In this document: positions 1-9,029 of the stretch, piece by piece
Layout: each line of letters starts with the position of its first letter
How positions within the stretch are numbered: position 1 is the stretch's first letter
Position numbers and translations under genes: made by a program
Notes under the pieces: model-generated
The model's input: only the letters and a program-made list of their open reading frames with translations
Told to the model about the DNA's origin: nothing
Databases searched by the model: none
From: Paenibacillus pinihumi DSM 23905 = JCM 16419
GTDB lineage: Bacteria; Bacillota; Bacilli; Paenibacillales; Paenibacillaceae
Assembly (NCBI RefSeq): GCF_000422505.1
Contig: NZ_KE383865.1
Span: forward strand, 530,726-594,725
DNA length: 64,000 nucleotides
Reading direction: 5' to 3'

Positions 1-1
1 T

Positions 2-517
2 GTACCTTTCGTAGAATGGAAGGCGGAGAAATACCGGGCAGGGGTTGCGGAGTCTTATGATACGACCCGTGCCAAGGCGGCGATCGAAAAAGCCAAGAAG
101 GAAGCTGATCTTGTAGTCGTAATGGTTCACTGGGGGATAGAGCGGGCAGATCTTCCTGAGAACTATCAGCGCAGTTTTGCCAGAGAGTACATCGATGCGG
201 GCGCGGATCTCGTTATTGGCTCGCACCCCCATGTGCTGCAAGGCTTTGAACAGTATAAGGGCAAATGGATCGCATACAGTATGGGCAATTTTATTTTTAA
301 TATGACATCCACTGAGAAAGCGGCAGAGACCGGTGTGCTGGATGCCAAGTGCAGCCGCAGCGGGGACTGCCAGATGCGATTTCATCCGATGAAGGCTGTC
401 GCATCACAGCCGGCTTTGCTGGAAGGAGAAGCGGCGCAAACTTTGCTGAAACGTATTGAAGCCATTTCATTCGGCGTTAAGATCGATTCGGAAGGAAAAC
501 TAAGTTCCGGTTCCTAG
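2..517 (+). CDS. CapA family protein, C-terminal part (5' end outside window)
   Basis: The frame is open from the left edge, so only the last 171 residues are present. The visible part has MVHWGIE and GADLVIGSHPHVLQGFE, the conserved His-containing blocks of the CapA/PgsA metallophosphatase-like fold (poly-gamma-glutamate capsule synthesis family). The first ATG inside the fragment, at 122, falls in the middle of the conserved fold and is not the real start. Known members are membrane-anchored proteins with a calcineurin-like extracellular domain. Without the N-terminus I cannot tell whether this one has an anchor, and no capBC genes are visible, so a role in capsule synthesis is not established. 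Family call is firm, function is not. Confidence 0.85.
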   Translation, partial: VPFVEWKAEKYRAGVAESYDTTRAKAAIEKAKKEADLVVVMVHWGIERADLPENYQRSFAREYIDAGADLVIGSHPHVLQGFEQYKGKWIAYSMGNFIFNMTSTEKAAETGVLDAKCSRSGDCQMRFHPMKAVASQPALLEGEAAQTLLKRIEAISFGVKIDSEGKLSSGS

Positions 518-551
518 CAGGATAGTTCAAAAGATAGCAGGGGGAAAGCTT

Positions 552-1280
552 GTGAACAATTTGTGTGTGGCTCACCGCGGGGCTTCCGGGGAAGCTCCTG
601 AAAATACATTAATTGCAGCCCGCCATGCAATGGCGTATCCATTTGTGCAGTGGATGGAAATCGATGTCCAGTTGTCAAAGGATCAGATTCCGGTTGTTAT
701 TCATGACGATTGGGTTAACCGTACGACAAACGGCAAGGGGAAGGTGGCGGACTACACCGCGGAAGAGCTGGCTAATCTGGATGCAGGGCGCTGGTTCGGC
801 CGTTCATTTGAAGGGGAGCCTGTCCCCACACTGGAGCAGATGCTGCACGCAACAGCAGGCCGGTGCAGGCTGAATATTGAACTGAAGACTCTCGGCTCCA
901 ATTACCCTGAAATTGAGCAGAAGGTGGTAGAACTGCTGTATAAATATAACCTGCAGTTTGACACTGTCATCACTTCCTTTGATCCGGATACCCTTTACAA
1001 TGTAAAAAAGATAAGCCCCGATATTGTCACAGGGCTTATCATTGACGCTTCTCCCAGCCAGCTGATCGCCGAGCTGAATCGTCTTGAGGCTGCCTTTTTG
1101 TCAATCGGGTATACACAGATTACGCCCCATAGACTGCAGGAATGGCATCAGGCGGGCTTGACGGTAATGGCCTGGACGGTTAATGATGCAGCCACAATGC
1201 GCAGGCTGATGGAGATGAATGCGAATTTAATGATTTGCACCAACTACCCGGACCGTTATGCCCAGGCGCTAAGCATGTAG
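552..1280 (+). CDS. Glycerophosphodiester phosphodiesterase, cytosolic type
   Basis: 242 residues, GTG start after a GGGGGAAA ribosome binding site. The enzyme hydrolyses glycerophosphodiesters to glycerol-3-phosphate and an alcohol. AHRGASGEAPENT near the N-terminus (catalytic His and Glu of the GDPD TIM barrel), EIDVQLSKD and VVIHDD (second catalytic His), and a late NIELK block are all in the expected order. There is no signal peptide, so a UgpQ/YqiK-like cytosolic enzyme is more likely than the secreted GlpQ type. It lies 34 bp behind the CapA-like gene and could be co-transcribed. A hairpin follows at 1295-1363. Confidence 0.93.
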   Translation: MNNLCVAHRGASGEAPENTLIAARHAMAYPFVQWMEIDVQLSKDQIPVVIHDDWVNRTTNGKGKVADYTAEELANLDAGRWFGRSFEGEPVPTLEQMLHATAGRCRLNIELKTLGSNYPEIEQKVVELLYKYNLQFDTVITSFDPDTLYNVKKISPDIVTGLIIDASPSQLIAELNRLEAAFLSIGYTQITPHRLQEWHQAGLTVMAWTVNDAATMRRLMEMNANLMICTNYPDRYAQALSM

Positions 1281-1294
1281 CCGTCTGACAATTG

Positions 1295-1363
1295 CAACAA
1301 AACCCTGCAACTGCCTGTATCCGTCATGATAGGTAACGGAGGCAAGGATGCAGGGTTTTTGTT
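1295..1363. terminator. Intrinsic terminator between convergent genes
   Basis: CAAAACCCTGCA near 1298 pairs with TGCAGGGTTTTT near 1349, and a T-rich tail follows on the + strand. The A-rich left flank makes it usable on the minus strand as well. It sits between the glycerophosphodiesterase and the convergent HD-GYP gene. Confidence 0.7.
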
Positions 1364-1401
1364 AAAATGGACAACCTGGTTCAGGTTTCCGTTAGTGCCT
1401 T

Positions 1402-2637
1402 CTAAGCAAGTTCGGATTGCGGTGAGAAGAGCAGCGGGTCCTGGTACTGGTCGCGGATTGCCAGCAGCCTTGGAAGCTGGGTGAAAAAAACATCGACAAT
1501 CCGGGGGTCAAAATGCTGTCCCCGCTCTTCCTTCATTAGGGAGATAATGCGGTCAAGCTCCCATGCTTTTTTGTACACGCGGTCACTGCCTAGCGCATCG
1601 AAGACATCAGCAACAGCGGTAATCCGGCCGTAGAGGTGAATATCATGCCCCTGAAGGCCTTGAGGATACCCGCTTCCGTTCCATTTTTCATGATGCTGGT
1701 GCGCGATATAAGCGGCTGAATGAAGAAGCTCCCGCTTGGAGCTTCCCAGCATGTTATAACCAATCACCGTATGGGTTTTCATTAATTCATATTCTTCCGT
1801 GGTGAGCTTGCCCGGCTTTTGCAAAATGGAGTCCGGAATGGCGATCTTGCCGATGTCATGCATGGGCGAGGCCATCTTCAGATGTTCGGCTTCTGTCTGG
1901 GCAAAGCCAAGTCCGAGCGCCAGAATATAGGAATATTCCGCCACCCGCTTGACATGGTAGCCCGTTTCCTTGGACCGGCTCTCGCCGATTTCACCAAGCG
2001 CGAGTATAAGCTCCCGTTGAGTGGATGCAATCTCCTCATGCAAGATGACAGATTCCAGCGATTTACCGGCATAGGAAGCTGCCAGTTTCAGGTATTCCAG
2101 GTCCTGGCGGCTGAATACACCGCTTGCGGCCAGCTTGTTGACAGCCTGGTAAGCGCCGATAATCTGCCCGTCGCTGCCGACAAACGGGACGGTTATCACT
2201 GTATGTGTCCGGTAACCGGTAGCTCTGTCATTCTCACTATTATGCCGGGGATCAAGAGCGGCATTCTCGATCAGCAGCGGTTCTCCCGTAGCAATGGAAT
2301 GTCCGACAAATCCGGAGCCGAGCGGGATGCGCAGCTCTTCTACACCGTGAGAGACCCGCGTAAACAGTTCACCCCGGCTGTGGTCAATAATCCAGACTGT
2401 GCAGCGGTCTGCCCGTATCATTTCCCGGCCCATGTCCGCCATCAGTATGAGCACGCGCTGCAGACTGCGTTCGTTGGCGATTTTTGTTGTATAATTAAAA
2501 ATAATGCGCAGCATCTGTTCTGCGCCCAGTTCATCGTACAATGGCTCCATTGGTCCATTGAACAGGGTTTCATCGTCCACCAACACGTACACTCCCCGGT
2601 AGAAATGGTATCCAGCTAATGTTGTTATGTTCGACAT
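1402..2637 (-). CDS. GAF and HD-GYP domain protein (putative cyclic-di-GMP phosphodiesterase or signal sensor)
   Basis: 411 residues from the chosen start. An N-terminal extension is followed by a GAF sensor domain (about residues 60-200, with the GSGFVGHSIATGEP block) and a C-terminal HD-GYP domain (about 215-400) with MHDIGKIAIPD and HEKWNGSGYP. In characterised family members this domain degrades cyclic di-GMP. No membrane segment is obvious, so it should be a soluble sensor. I chose the ATG at 2637, which has GCAGGAA upstream. A longer in-frame ATG at 2679 has no clear binding site and would overlap the start of the divergent DUF92 gene. The order GAF then HD-GYP is common in Paenibacillaceae. 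The ligand is unknown. Confidence 0.88.
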   Translation of the reverse strand: MSNITTLAGYHFYRGVYVLVDDETLFNGPMEPLYDELGAEQMLRIIFNYTTKIANERSLQRVLILMADMGREMIRADRCTVWIIDHSRGELFTRVSHGVEELRIPLGSGFVGHSIATGEPLLIENAALDPRHNSENDRATGYRTHTVITVPFVGSDGQIIGAYQAVNKLAASGVFSRQDLEYLKLAASYAGKSLESVILHEEIASTQRELILALGEIGESRSKETGYHVKRVAEYSYILALGLGFAQTEAEHLKMASPMHDIGKIAIPDSILQKPGKLTTEEYELMKTHTVIGYNMLGSSKRELLHSAAYIAHQHHEKWNGSGYPQGLQGHDIHLYGRITAVADVFDALGSDRVYKKAWELDRIISLMKEERGQHFDPRIVDVFFTQLPRLLAIRDQYQDPLLFSPQSELA

Positions 2638-2677
2638 CTTTTGCCAAATTCCTGCAAACGAAGGAAGGGACTTACTC

Positions 2678-3553
2678 ATGATTGCAGAATGGTTGACCTA
2701 TGGCTGGTTCCGGCTGCTTGCCGGGCTGGCGGGAAGCCTCCTTATTGCCGGGCTGGCCTATCGCCGCTCCTCGCTTTCAGCCTCAGGAGCGTGGTCGGCC
2801 GCAGCGATGGGGACAGCTTATTTTGTTCTGGGCGGTCCCGTATGGTTCGGGACACTGATCGCCTTTTTTATTTCCTCCACGCTTTGGTCCAGGTGGAAGC
2901 ATAGTTCCCGTGCCAAGCATGCCGCAGAAGCGAATTATGCCAAGGGCAGCAGGCGTGACGGCATGCAGGTATGGGCAAATGGGGGGCTGGGTCTTGTCCT
3001 GTGCGCCGCTCATGCCTGGCATCCGGATCCGTTGTGGTTATTTGCCTTTGCCGGTGTGCTGGCCTCTGTTAATGCGGATACTTGGGCCACCGAAATCGGC
3101 GCACTCAGCAAAAGTCAGCCCCGGGCACTGCTCACCGGCAAGCTGGTGCCTGCAGGCACCAGCGGCGGGGTCACCCTTCTTGGAAGTCTCGCGGCACTGG
3201 GGGGTGCCGCTTTTATTGGCCTTTGTGCCGCACTGCTTAGTCAGGCTGCGCCAATTTCGGCGCCCGGGGCGCTGGTTCAGACTGAACTGACGGCCATTGC
3301 CACGCTTGTCCTGATTATTGCAGCCGCAGTCTCCGGTCTCGCGGGTGCCTTCGCAGATTCTCTGATTGGGGCAAGCGGACAAGTCATGTACCGCTGTCCG
3401 GCTTGTGCCCGGGAGACGGAGCGGCGTGTTCATTGCAATGTGCAGACCGTCCGTATTCGCGGCTGGTCCTGGATGAATAATGATGCCGTCAATTTCGTGT
3501 CCTCCGCCTTTGCCGGAGTACTGGCCATACTGTTGTACCGGTTGTTTATATAA
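2678..3553 (+). CDS. DUF92 family integral membrane protein
   Basis: 291 residues, ATG at 2678 with AAGGAAGGGA 8 bp upstream. Longer in-frame starts from 2627 are disfavoured because they run into the divergent gene. Several hydrophobic helices are visible, and the segment NADTWATEIG followed by TGKLVPAGTSGGVT is the DUF92 hallmark. The plant homologue VTE6 is a phytyl-phosphate kinase, and related polyprenol CTP-kinase-like roles have been suggested for the family, but no bacterial function can be assigned from sequence. A cytosolic loop near residues 240-260 carries CPACARETERRVHCN, whose CxxC spacing could bind a metal. The gene is divergent from the HD-GYP gene. Confidence 0.85.
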   Translation: MIAEWLTYGWFRLLAGLAGSLLIAGLAYRRSSLSASGAWSAAAMGTAYFVLGGPVWFGTLIAFFISSTLWSRWKHSSRAKHAAEANYAKGSRRDGMQVWANGGLGLVLCAAHAWHPDPLWLFAFAGVLASVNADTWATEIGALSKSQPRALLTGKLVPAGTSGGVTLLGSLAALGGAAFIGLCAALLSQAAPISAPGALVQTELTAIATLVLIIAAAVSGLAGAFADSLIGASGQVMYRCPACARETERRVHCNVQTVRIRGWSWMNNDAVNFVSSAFAGVLAILLYRLFI

Positions 3554-3585
3554 CAAGCCGGACAAGCCAATAGATGATCTGCAAA

Positions 3586-3638
3586 AAAAAGCAAGGGCTG
3601 CTTTCGTCACCGGAATGACGGAGCAGCCCTTGCTTTTT
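3586..3638. terminator. Bidirectional intrinsic terminator
   Basis: A long perfect stem (AAGCAAGGGCTGCT with AGCAGCCCTTGCTT) is flanked by an A-run on the left and a T-run on the right. It serves both the DUF92 gene and the convergent pepF. Confidence 0.85.
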
Positions 3639-3669
3639 ATATAGATTGTTTGCTGTCAGGCAGACAAAC

Positions 3670-5460
3670 TTATCCTTCGAGTTGTTCCATTTGCTTGATC
3701 AGGTTTTCGAACACACTCATGGCCTGGCTCACAGGCTCCGGTGTAGACATGTCAACGCCGGCAGTTTTCAGAATGTTAATCGAGTAATCGCTGCCCCCGC
3801 TCTTCAGGAAGCCGAGATAGCGCTCGACAGCCGGAGCACCTTCCTCCAGAATCTGCTTGGAGAAGCTGGTAGCAGCGGAGAAGCCTGTTGCATATTTGTA
3901 CACGTAGAAGCTGGTGTAGAAGTGAGGAATACGAGCCCATTCCATTTCAATATCCTGATCAACGACCATGTCTTCGCCATAATACAGGACGTTAAGGTCA
4001 TAGTAAATTTTGCTCAGCTCTTGCGGTGTCAGTGATTCGCCTTGCTCCACTTTCTCATGAATAATCTTCTCGAATTCAGCGAACATCGTCTGACGGAATA
4101 CCGTTGTGCGGAACTGGTCCGCATAGTAGGTGAGCAGGTACATTTTTTCCTTCAGATCTGTGGATTTCTCCAGCATGTAGTGCATCAGGAGCGCTTCGTT
4201 CAGTGTGGACGCCACTTCGGCCAGGAAGATCGTGTACTGCGCATCACGATAAGGCTGGTTGTTGTCCGAATAGTACGAATGCAGCGCGTGGCCCATCTCA
4301 TGCGTCAGCGTGAACATGCTGTTCAAATTGTCATTATGATTGAGAAGGACATACGGGTGTGTGCCGTAAGCGCCCCAGCTGTATGCGCCGCTGCGCTTGC
4401 CTTCATTCTCATAGATATCAATCCAGCCGTTGTCAAAACCTTGCTGGAGCACGTTCAGGTAATCCTCGCCAAGCGGCTTCAAGCTTTCCTTGACCGTCTT
4501 CACTGCCTCCTGATAAGGAATATCCATTTTGAATTCCTCAACAAGAGGGGAGAACAGGTCATACATATGCAGTTCATCAACCTTTAGCAGCTTCTTGCGA
4601 AGGTTCATGTACCGGTGCATGAGCGGCAAGTGCTTATGAATGGTATCAATCAGATTTGTATAGACTTCCTTCTGAATGTTGTCGCCAAACAGGGACATTT
4701 CCAGTACGGAAGGATATTTGCGCGCACGGGCATAGAATACATTTTTGGTTACATTGGCATTCAATGTAGCGGCCAGTGTATTTTTCATTTTTCCATATGT
4801 TTCATACATCGCCTTGAATGCATTTTTGCGGACCTCACGATCCTTGCTCTCCAGGAACTGGATGTAGCGGCCATGTGTCAGCTCGATTTCTTCCCCGTTC
4901 TCGTTTTTCACTTTCGGGAATTTCAAATCGGCATTATTCAGCATCGAGAAAATATTGCTAGGCCCTTGGCTGACGTTGCCGACCTGGGCCAGCAGCATTT
5001 CTTCTGCTTTGGACAATACGTGAGCTTTCTCGCGCTGCATTTCGAGCAATGTTTGACGGAATGGAGCGAGCTGCGGATCTGCGATGAAAGCTGCCAATTG
5101 ATTATCGGTCAGGCTGAGCACCTCAGGTGTAATGAACGAGGTCGCTTCGCCGGATTGTACGCTAAGCTTCTTCGCTTTATCGGATAATGCCTGGTTGCCT
5201 GGCTCCGCCATGTCTTCATGATGGCGCATGTTCGCATACACATAAAGGCGCTCAACATGGAAGGATAGCTGGTCTTCCAGTTCAAAGCAGGCTTTCAGCT
5301 TCGCCGGATCAGACAAAGTGCCTTCGAAGGTAGTGATTTGCTTGATTTGCTCTTTTGCCTGATCATATTCCTGATTCCAGGCGGACTGATCGGCAAAGAG
5401 GTCTTCCAATTTCCAGCGGTGCTCGGACTTGACTTCTGAACGCTTCGGTAATTTACTCAT
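3670..5460 (-). CDS. pepF: Oligoendopeptidase F
   Basis: 596 residues, the usual size for the M3B family. The zinc site HEMGHALHSYYSD (HExxH) lies near residue 388, with the downstream Glu ligand in the TLNEALL segment. PepF is a cytosolic zinc metallopeptidase that cleaves short peptides. The start at 5460 (MSKLPKRSEV) follows a strong GAGGAGGAAC site. The open frame continues 48 codons upstream to an ATG at 5604 and would encode a signal-peptide-like segment, but no good binding site precedes it and it is very probably not translated. Confidence 0.95.
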   Translation of the reverse strand: MSKLPKRSEVKSEHRWKLEDLFADQSAWNQEYDQAKEQIKQITTFEGTLSDPAKLKACFELEDQLSFHVERLYVYANMRHHEDMAEPGNQALSDKAKKLSVQSGEATSFITPEVLSLTDNQLAAFIADPQLAPFRQTLLEMQREKAHVLSKAEEMLLAQVGNVSQGPSNIFSMLNNADLKFPKVKNENGEEIELTHGRYIQFLESKDREVRKNAFKAMYETYGKMKNTLAATLNANVTKNVFYARARKYPSVLEMSLFGDNIQKEVYTNLIDTIHKHLPLMHRYMNLRKKLLKVDELHMYDLFSPLVEEFKMDIPYQEAVKTVKESLKPLGEDYLNVLQQGFDNGWIDIYENEGKRSGAYSWGAYGTHPYVLLNHNDNLNSMFTLTHEMGHALHSYYSDNNQPYRDAQYTIFLAEVASTLNEALLMHYMLEKSTDLKEKMYLLTYYADQFRTTVFRQTMFAEFEKIIHEKVEQGESLTPQELSKIYYDLNVLYYGEDMVVDQDIEMEWARIPHFYTSFYVYKYATGFSAATSFSKQILEEGAPAVERYLGFLKSGGSDYSINILKTAGVDMSTPEPVSQAMSVFENLIKQMEQLEG

Positions 5461-5825
5461 TTTGTTCCTCCTCAAATTATGTATCTTAGTACTTTCTTTG
5501 CCTGGCTGCAGCTGATGTCCGTTGCCGGCACTGATATGCTCCGGGGTTGCGGAGGAGGACAGCAGGCCAATTGACAGAAGCAGGGAAATCCATTTCAAGG
5601 GCATTCACAACTCCTTCATTTTGCCCTAGTATGTTCCAATTTCCGCTGCTTCATGAATGGTATCGTTATGTTTTGTATGAATCCTCGCCGCAAGCTGAAG
5701 CTTGCCCTTTGTCGGGACAGGACACCGGCAGACAAGTGATGATCCCAGTCCATAATTACAATATAGCTTACCCCGGCACCTGATAGTCCTCTTGTGAGGA
5801 ATCAGTGAGAAATTTGTTTTTGAAT
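5461..5825. other. Intergenic region, nothing recognised
   Basis: About 365 bp between pepF and a small minus-strand gene. It must contain the pepF promoter, but I could not place a convincing -35/-10 pair. A plus-strand frame at 5547-5783 has no ribosome binding site and no family resemblance. Confidence 0.4.
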
Positions 5826-5999
5826 TTACATCGTTAAGAAGCTATATACAATAAGGAAAAAGGCAAAGGCCAGCATCAGAATGGAAACAAGTGCAAGCCC
5901 GCGCCTCAATCCGGCCGGAATCTGGTCTTTTTTCATTATCAAAATAGCACCCAGGCAAAAGGCGGCGATAATAAAAATCAGCGTAGTTGTTGAATCCAT
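5826..5999 (-). CDS. Small membrane protein, two predicted helices
   Basis: 57 residues from ATG 5999, with GGGAGG 8 bp upstream. It has two hydrophobic stretches, TLIFIIAAFCLGAILIM and a longer one ending FFLIVYSFL, separated by a short basic loop KKDQIPAGLRRG. No family is recognised. It lies just downstream of another small minus-strand gene (24 bp gap) and is probably in one unit with it. Confidence 0.7.
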   Translation of the reverse strand: MDSTTTLIFIIAAFCLGAILIMKKDQIPAGLRRGLALVSILMLAFAFFLIVYSFLTM

Positions 6000-6022
6000 A
6001 CCTTGTCCTCCCAAAATGACGG

Positions 6023-6256
6023 TTAAATTTCTTTAAAAGCGGCTATGATCGCTTCCCGCTCTTCTTCCCTCCCGATAAAATCCTCAGGACGGAACCGGTT
6101 CTCAGCCCAATGCATCATTTGCGGGCGGCTGACGAAGGTGTGGCAGTCCTCTCCCCATTGGTCGGAGATTTCACGTACAATAATCGTTTTGCCCCGGACT
6201 TCTACCTTGAGCATATTGTAGTTGTCTTTTTTATAAATTTCGTATTTCTTGAACAT
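6023..6256 (-). CDS. Conserved hypothetical protein, 77 residues
   Basis: A soluble, charged protein with no membrane segment. It begins MFKKYEIYKKDNYNMLKVEV, a possible short beta domain, and ends in an acidic-basic helix (FIGREEEREAIIAAFKEI). A GCGAGGAA site lies about 11 bp upstream of ATG 6256, and an internal ATG at residue 15 is a possible alternative. I do not recognise the family. It is probably co-transcribed with the small membrane protein downstream. Confidence 0.65.
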   Translation of the reverse strand: MFKKYEIYKKDNYNMLKVEVRGKTIIVREISDQWGEDCHTFVSRPQMMHWAENRFRPEDFIGREEEREAIIAAFKEI

Positions 6257-6432
6257 ATGCTGATTTTTCCTCGCTTTCTTTTCTTACATCATAGCGAAAA
6301 TAGAGGGTGGAATGCAATGACAAAGGTATGTTACGATAGGCCAAATCTTTATTTTCCTTAAAATGGAACCTATTTTGTTTCAGCGAGATGAGAAGAGAAT
6401 GACCAGAACAGCTGAGAAGAGGAGAGTTTTGC

Positions 6433-7128
6433 ATGAAAGAATATGAGCAAACAGGCGTTGCCATGACTTGCCGCAGTTTTGAGGAGTATGAGCGGATGTT
6501 TTCGCTCTCTGCAGCCGATTGCTTTAAAGGGCCTGTACTGGATATTGCAGCAGGCGCGTCTTCATTTACAGCAGAATCGAGACAACGGGGCATGGATGCT
6601 GTTGCAACTGATCCCCGCTATGCCATGGAGCCTGAAGATATTGCTGCAGAGGCCGCGAAGGAAATTGAAGTTTCCACATCCAAACTGGCCAGCCTTAAGG
6701 ATCAATTCGATTGGAGCTATTATGGTTCAATTGACAGGCATCGTCTTGGCAGGCTCAAATCGATGAATATATTTTATGCGGATTATGTTTCTTCGCGAAC
6801 GAATGTTTATCTTCCTGGGAGCCTGCCTGATTTGCCGTTTGCCGATGATCAGTTCACAATGGTGCTGTGCAGTCATTTTCTGTTTCTGTACGGAGATCAG
6901 AAGGGGGTGGAATTCCATATGCTCGCTCTGAAGGAGATGTTGAGAGTGACCCGAAGAGGCGGCTCGATCCGAATCTATCCTTTGCTAAATTTGCGTTATG
7001 AGCCTTACCCTCAGCTTGAAGAGCTGTTGGAGGCTGTGCGGCAATTTGGAGGTGAGCCAAAGACCTGTCCTTCCAGCCTTTCTTTTATCCCGGATTCCAC
7101 TTCTTATTTGAAGATTATCAAGAACTGA
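6433..7128 (+). CDS. Putative class I SAM-dependent methyltransferase
   Basis: 231 residues, ATG preceded by GAAGAGAGGAGAG. GPVLDIAAGASSFTAES (about residues 35-50) matches the SAM-binding glycine-rich motif I. ATDP follows at the end of strand beta 2, and a later DQFTMVLCSHFLFLYGD block resembles motif IV. The C-terminus has LRVTRRGGSIRIYPL, typical of the last strands of the Rossmann-like fold. The substrate is unknown and there is no informative neighbour. Low similarity to a well-studied subfamily makes activity uncertain. Confidence 0.75.
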   Translation: MKEYEQTGVAMTCRSFEEYERMFSLSAADCFKGPVLDIAAGASSFTAESRQRGMDAVATDPRYAMEPEDIAAEAAKEIEVSTSKLASLKDQFDWSYYGSIDRHRLGRLKSMNIFYADYVSSRTNVYLPGSLPDLPFADDQFTMVLCSHFLFLYGDQKGVEFHMLALKEMLRVTRRGGSIRIYPLLNLRYEPYPQLEELLEAVRQFGGEPKTCPSSLSFIPDSTSYLKIIKN

Positions 7129-7254
7129 ATCCGGCTTTTAAAAATGCTGCGCTCTTCATTTCGTAATCTTTGATTGGAGTATTTTCACAAATTTGTTCAA
7201 TCAAATTACAATTCGCCAGTAAACAAGCTATTGTAAAAATTTCGGAGTTTGAAA

Positions 7255-7283
7255 TTGCATTATCCATAAAAATACAGTATAAT
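7255..7283 (+). promoter_or_regulatory. Sigma-A promoter of the cold-shock gene
   Basis: TTGCAT (7255-7260), a 17-bp spacer and a perfect TATAAT (7278-7283) predict a transcript starting near 7290. The leader would be about 44 nt and contains a short GC-rich imperfect repeat (CGTCGGTTTTAATCGGCGG) before the AGGAGG site. Confidence 0.75.
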
Positions 7284-7333
7284 AAAGCTACTCGTCGGTT
7301 TTAATCGGCGGTCATTTTTAGGAGGTTGTTCAT

Positions 7334-7531
7334 TTGAAAGGAACAGTTAAATGGTTTAACGCAGAAAAAGGCTACGGTTTTATCTCTATTGAGGATGGCG
7401 AAGATGTATTCGTACACTTCTCCGCAATCCAAGGTGATGGATTTAAAACATTGGAAGAAGGTCAATCTGTAGAATTCGATATTACTGAAGGCAATCGTGG
7501 ACCTCAGGCTGCTAACGTAAATAAATTATAA
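7334..7531 (+). CDS. Cold-shock protein, CspA/CspB family
   Basis: 65 residues, the standard single-domain size. It starts with TTG after a strong AGGAGG. The RNA-binding motifs RNP1 (KGYGFI) and RNP2 (VFVHF) are intact. These proteins bind single-stranded RNA and DNA and act as RNA chaperones. The gene is monocistronic between its own promoter and the terminator at 7586-7617. Confidence 0.97.
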   Translation: MKGTVKWFNAEKGYGFISIEDGEDVFVHFSAIQGDGFKTLEEGQSVEFDITEGNRGPQAANVNKL

Positions 7532-7585
7532 GATAATTGGTTTTGAATAAACCTTTTATATTATAGGAAGTAGCGATATATCGGC

Positions 7586-7620
7586 AAAACTCCCGCCCCC
7601 TAGAGGTCGGGAGTTTTGTT
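7586..7620. terminator. Terminator after the cold-shock gene
   Basis: A 10-bp perfect stem AAAACTCCCG / CGGGAGTTTT with a CCCCTAGAGGT-type loop. The ends are A-rich and T-rich, so it can work in both directions. Confidence 0.85.
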
Positions 7621-7711
7621 GTCTTGAGCCGATTGGATGAATGAACAAGGTTCACCAAGCCGGCTCGTTTGCCGGCTGAGGCCAGCAAACGAACCGCATA
7701 TCTGACGATGC

Positions 7712-7764
7712 AGCAAGGGCCGGACCCGGAAAAGCTCCTTTCCAGGCTCGGCCCTTGCTTTTTA
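7712..7764 (+). terminator. Terminator-like hairpin with T-run on the + strand
   Basis: AGCAAGGGCCG (7712-7722) pairs with CGGCCCTTGCT (7749-7759), and TTTTT follows on the + strand only. No plus-strand gene ends here, so it may back up the cold-shock terminator. On the minus strand it lacks a U-run after the stem. Confidence 0.5.
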
Positions 7765-7838
7765 CGCAGGCATAGGCTTCAAGCCAATTTGTGTATATAT
7801 AATGAACATGCCTTGCCGCTGGCAGCCATGTGTTTATT

Positions 7839-9029
7839 TTACTTGCTGCGCATATGCTTGACCAGAAAGCCGGCGGCCCCAAGAAGCGCCAGCCATGCTG
7901 CGGCTTGAAAGAAGATGCTCCGGCCGAAGTTCTCCAGCACGTACCCGCCAAGCATACCGCTTATTAGACCGGCAACACCAGTCCAGATGACTGCAAAGAG
8001 CGCCTGGCCGGAGGCGCGAAACTCATCGGGAATCAGATGTGTCATATATCTTAGCGCTGTCGAGAAAAAGACGCCAAAGGAAATGCTGTGCAAGGCTTGG
8101 ATCAGTATGGCCCAATCTGGAGCATCGATGCGCGAGAGCAGCCAGAACCTGAGTGCATAAGCGAGCCCGGCGAAGGCCAGCAGGGGCAGATCTTTGAACT
8201 TGTGCCCGTATTTGCCGAGCAGGAAGAGCACCGGAATTTCACTTACCGCAGATACCATCCACGCTATTCCCACCATGGATTCATCCGCCCCCATCTGCCT
8301 CATCGCAACGGCGAGAAAACCGTCGTTCATCCGGTGCGAGATCGACAGCAGAAGAATCAGCAGGAAGAAAACAAGCACATCCGGTTTGCTGACCAGCCTG
8401 AGAAAGCCGCTGTATTGAACCTTCGGTGCGCTGGTCTGCTGGTAGTCCTTCAAGGTAAATGACAAACCTAAAGAGATGATAATGGTGATCATACAGACGA
8501 TCATCGTCGTGCCTGATCCGCTGGACTTCAGAAACTGGCCGATGCCAAGCGCGGCAACAGCAAAGCCGATAGAGCCAAAGATGCGGATAGAAGGGTATTT
8601 GCGCCCTGTATGCTTGACAGACAGCAGGATCAGACTGTCATTTAACGGGTTCAACGGGGTTTGGAAAAAATAAAACCCGGCCATGATAAAGCAGACAGCA
8701 ATAAAATCGGCTGAGGTTAACAGAAACGACAGCATTCCCAACTGTCCTGCAAGCAGGATCATCATAATTTTGCGGATGGTCCGGAATCTGTCACTGGCCA
8801 TTCCGGCCAGCAGGTTGGCGAAAATAGCCAGTGCCGGACCGATCGAATACAAAATCCCGATTTGCTGCTCCGAGTACCCTCTATCATGGAAGTAAAGCGG
8901 GAAATAGGAGATGACGACAGCCGATGTTGTATAGAAAGAAAAGCTGAAAATTCTCATCCTGGACGCTTCTTTGGAGGCGGTCGGTGATAATTCGGGTTCC
9001 TGTGACTCCAGCGCAGATGTAGTTGCCAT
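7839..9029 (-). CDS. MFS transporter (nucleoside/phenylpropionate permease-like)
   Basis: 396 residues with about 12 hydrophobic segments. The loop between helices 2 and 3 reads GMASDRFRTIRKIM, the MFS signature. A short N-terminal cytosolic extension rich in Ser, Glu and Pro precedes helix 1. SYFPLYFHDRGYSEQQIGIL resembles the MFS_1-like group of NupG and HcaT type permeases. The substrate cannot be told from sequence. An AAAGGGGAATC site lies upstream of ATG 9029. Monocistronic. Confidence 0.88.
   Translation of the reverse strand: MATTSALESQEPELSPTASKEASRMRIFSFSFYTTSAVVISYFPLYFHDRGYSEQQIGILYSIGPALAIFANLLAGMASDRFRTIRKIMMILLAGQLGMLSFLLTSADFIAVCFIMAGFYFFQTPLNPLNDSLILLSVKHTGRKYPSIRIFGSIGFAVAALGIGQFLKSSGSGTTMIVCMITIIISLGLSFTLKDYQQTSAPKVQYSGFLRLVSKPDVLVFFLLILLLSISHRMNDGFLAVAMRQMGADESMVGIAWMVSAVSEIPVLFLLGKYGHKFKDLPLLAFAGLAYALRFWLLSRIDAPDWAILIQALHSISFGVFFSTALRYMTHLIPDEFRASGQALFAVIWTGVAGLISGMLGGYVLENFGRSIFFQAAAWLALLGAAGFLVKHMRSK

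Noticed and set aside
1819-2619. 266-codon plus-strand frame inside the HD-GYP gene
   Set aside because: Antisense to conserved GAF and HD-GYP motifs, no binding site, no recognisable domain.
5461-5604. Signal-peptide-like N-terminal extension of PepF
   Set aside because: A strong GAGGAGGAAC binding site lies between the extension and MSKLPKR, while ATG 5604 has none. PepF is a cytosolic enzyme.
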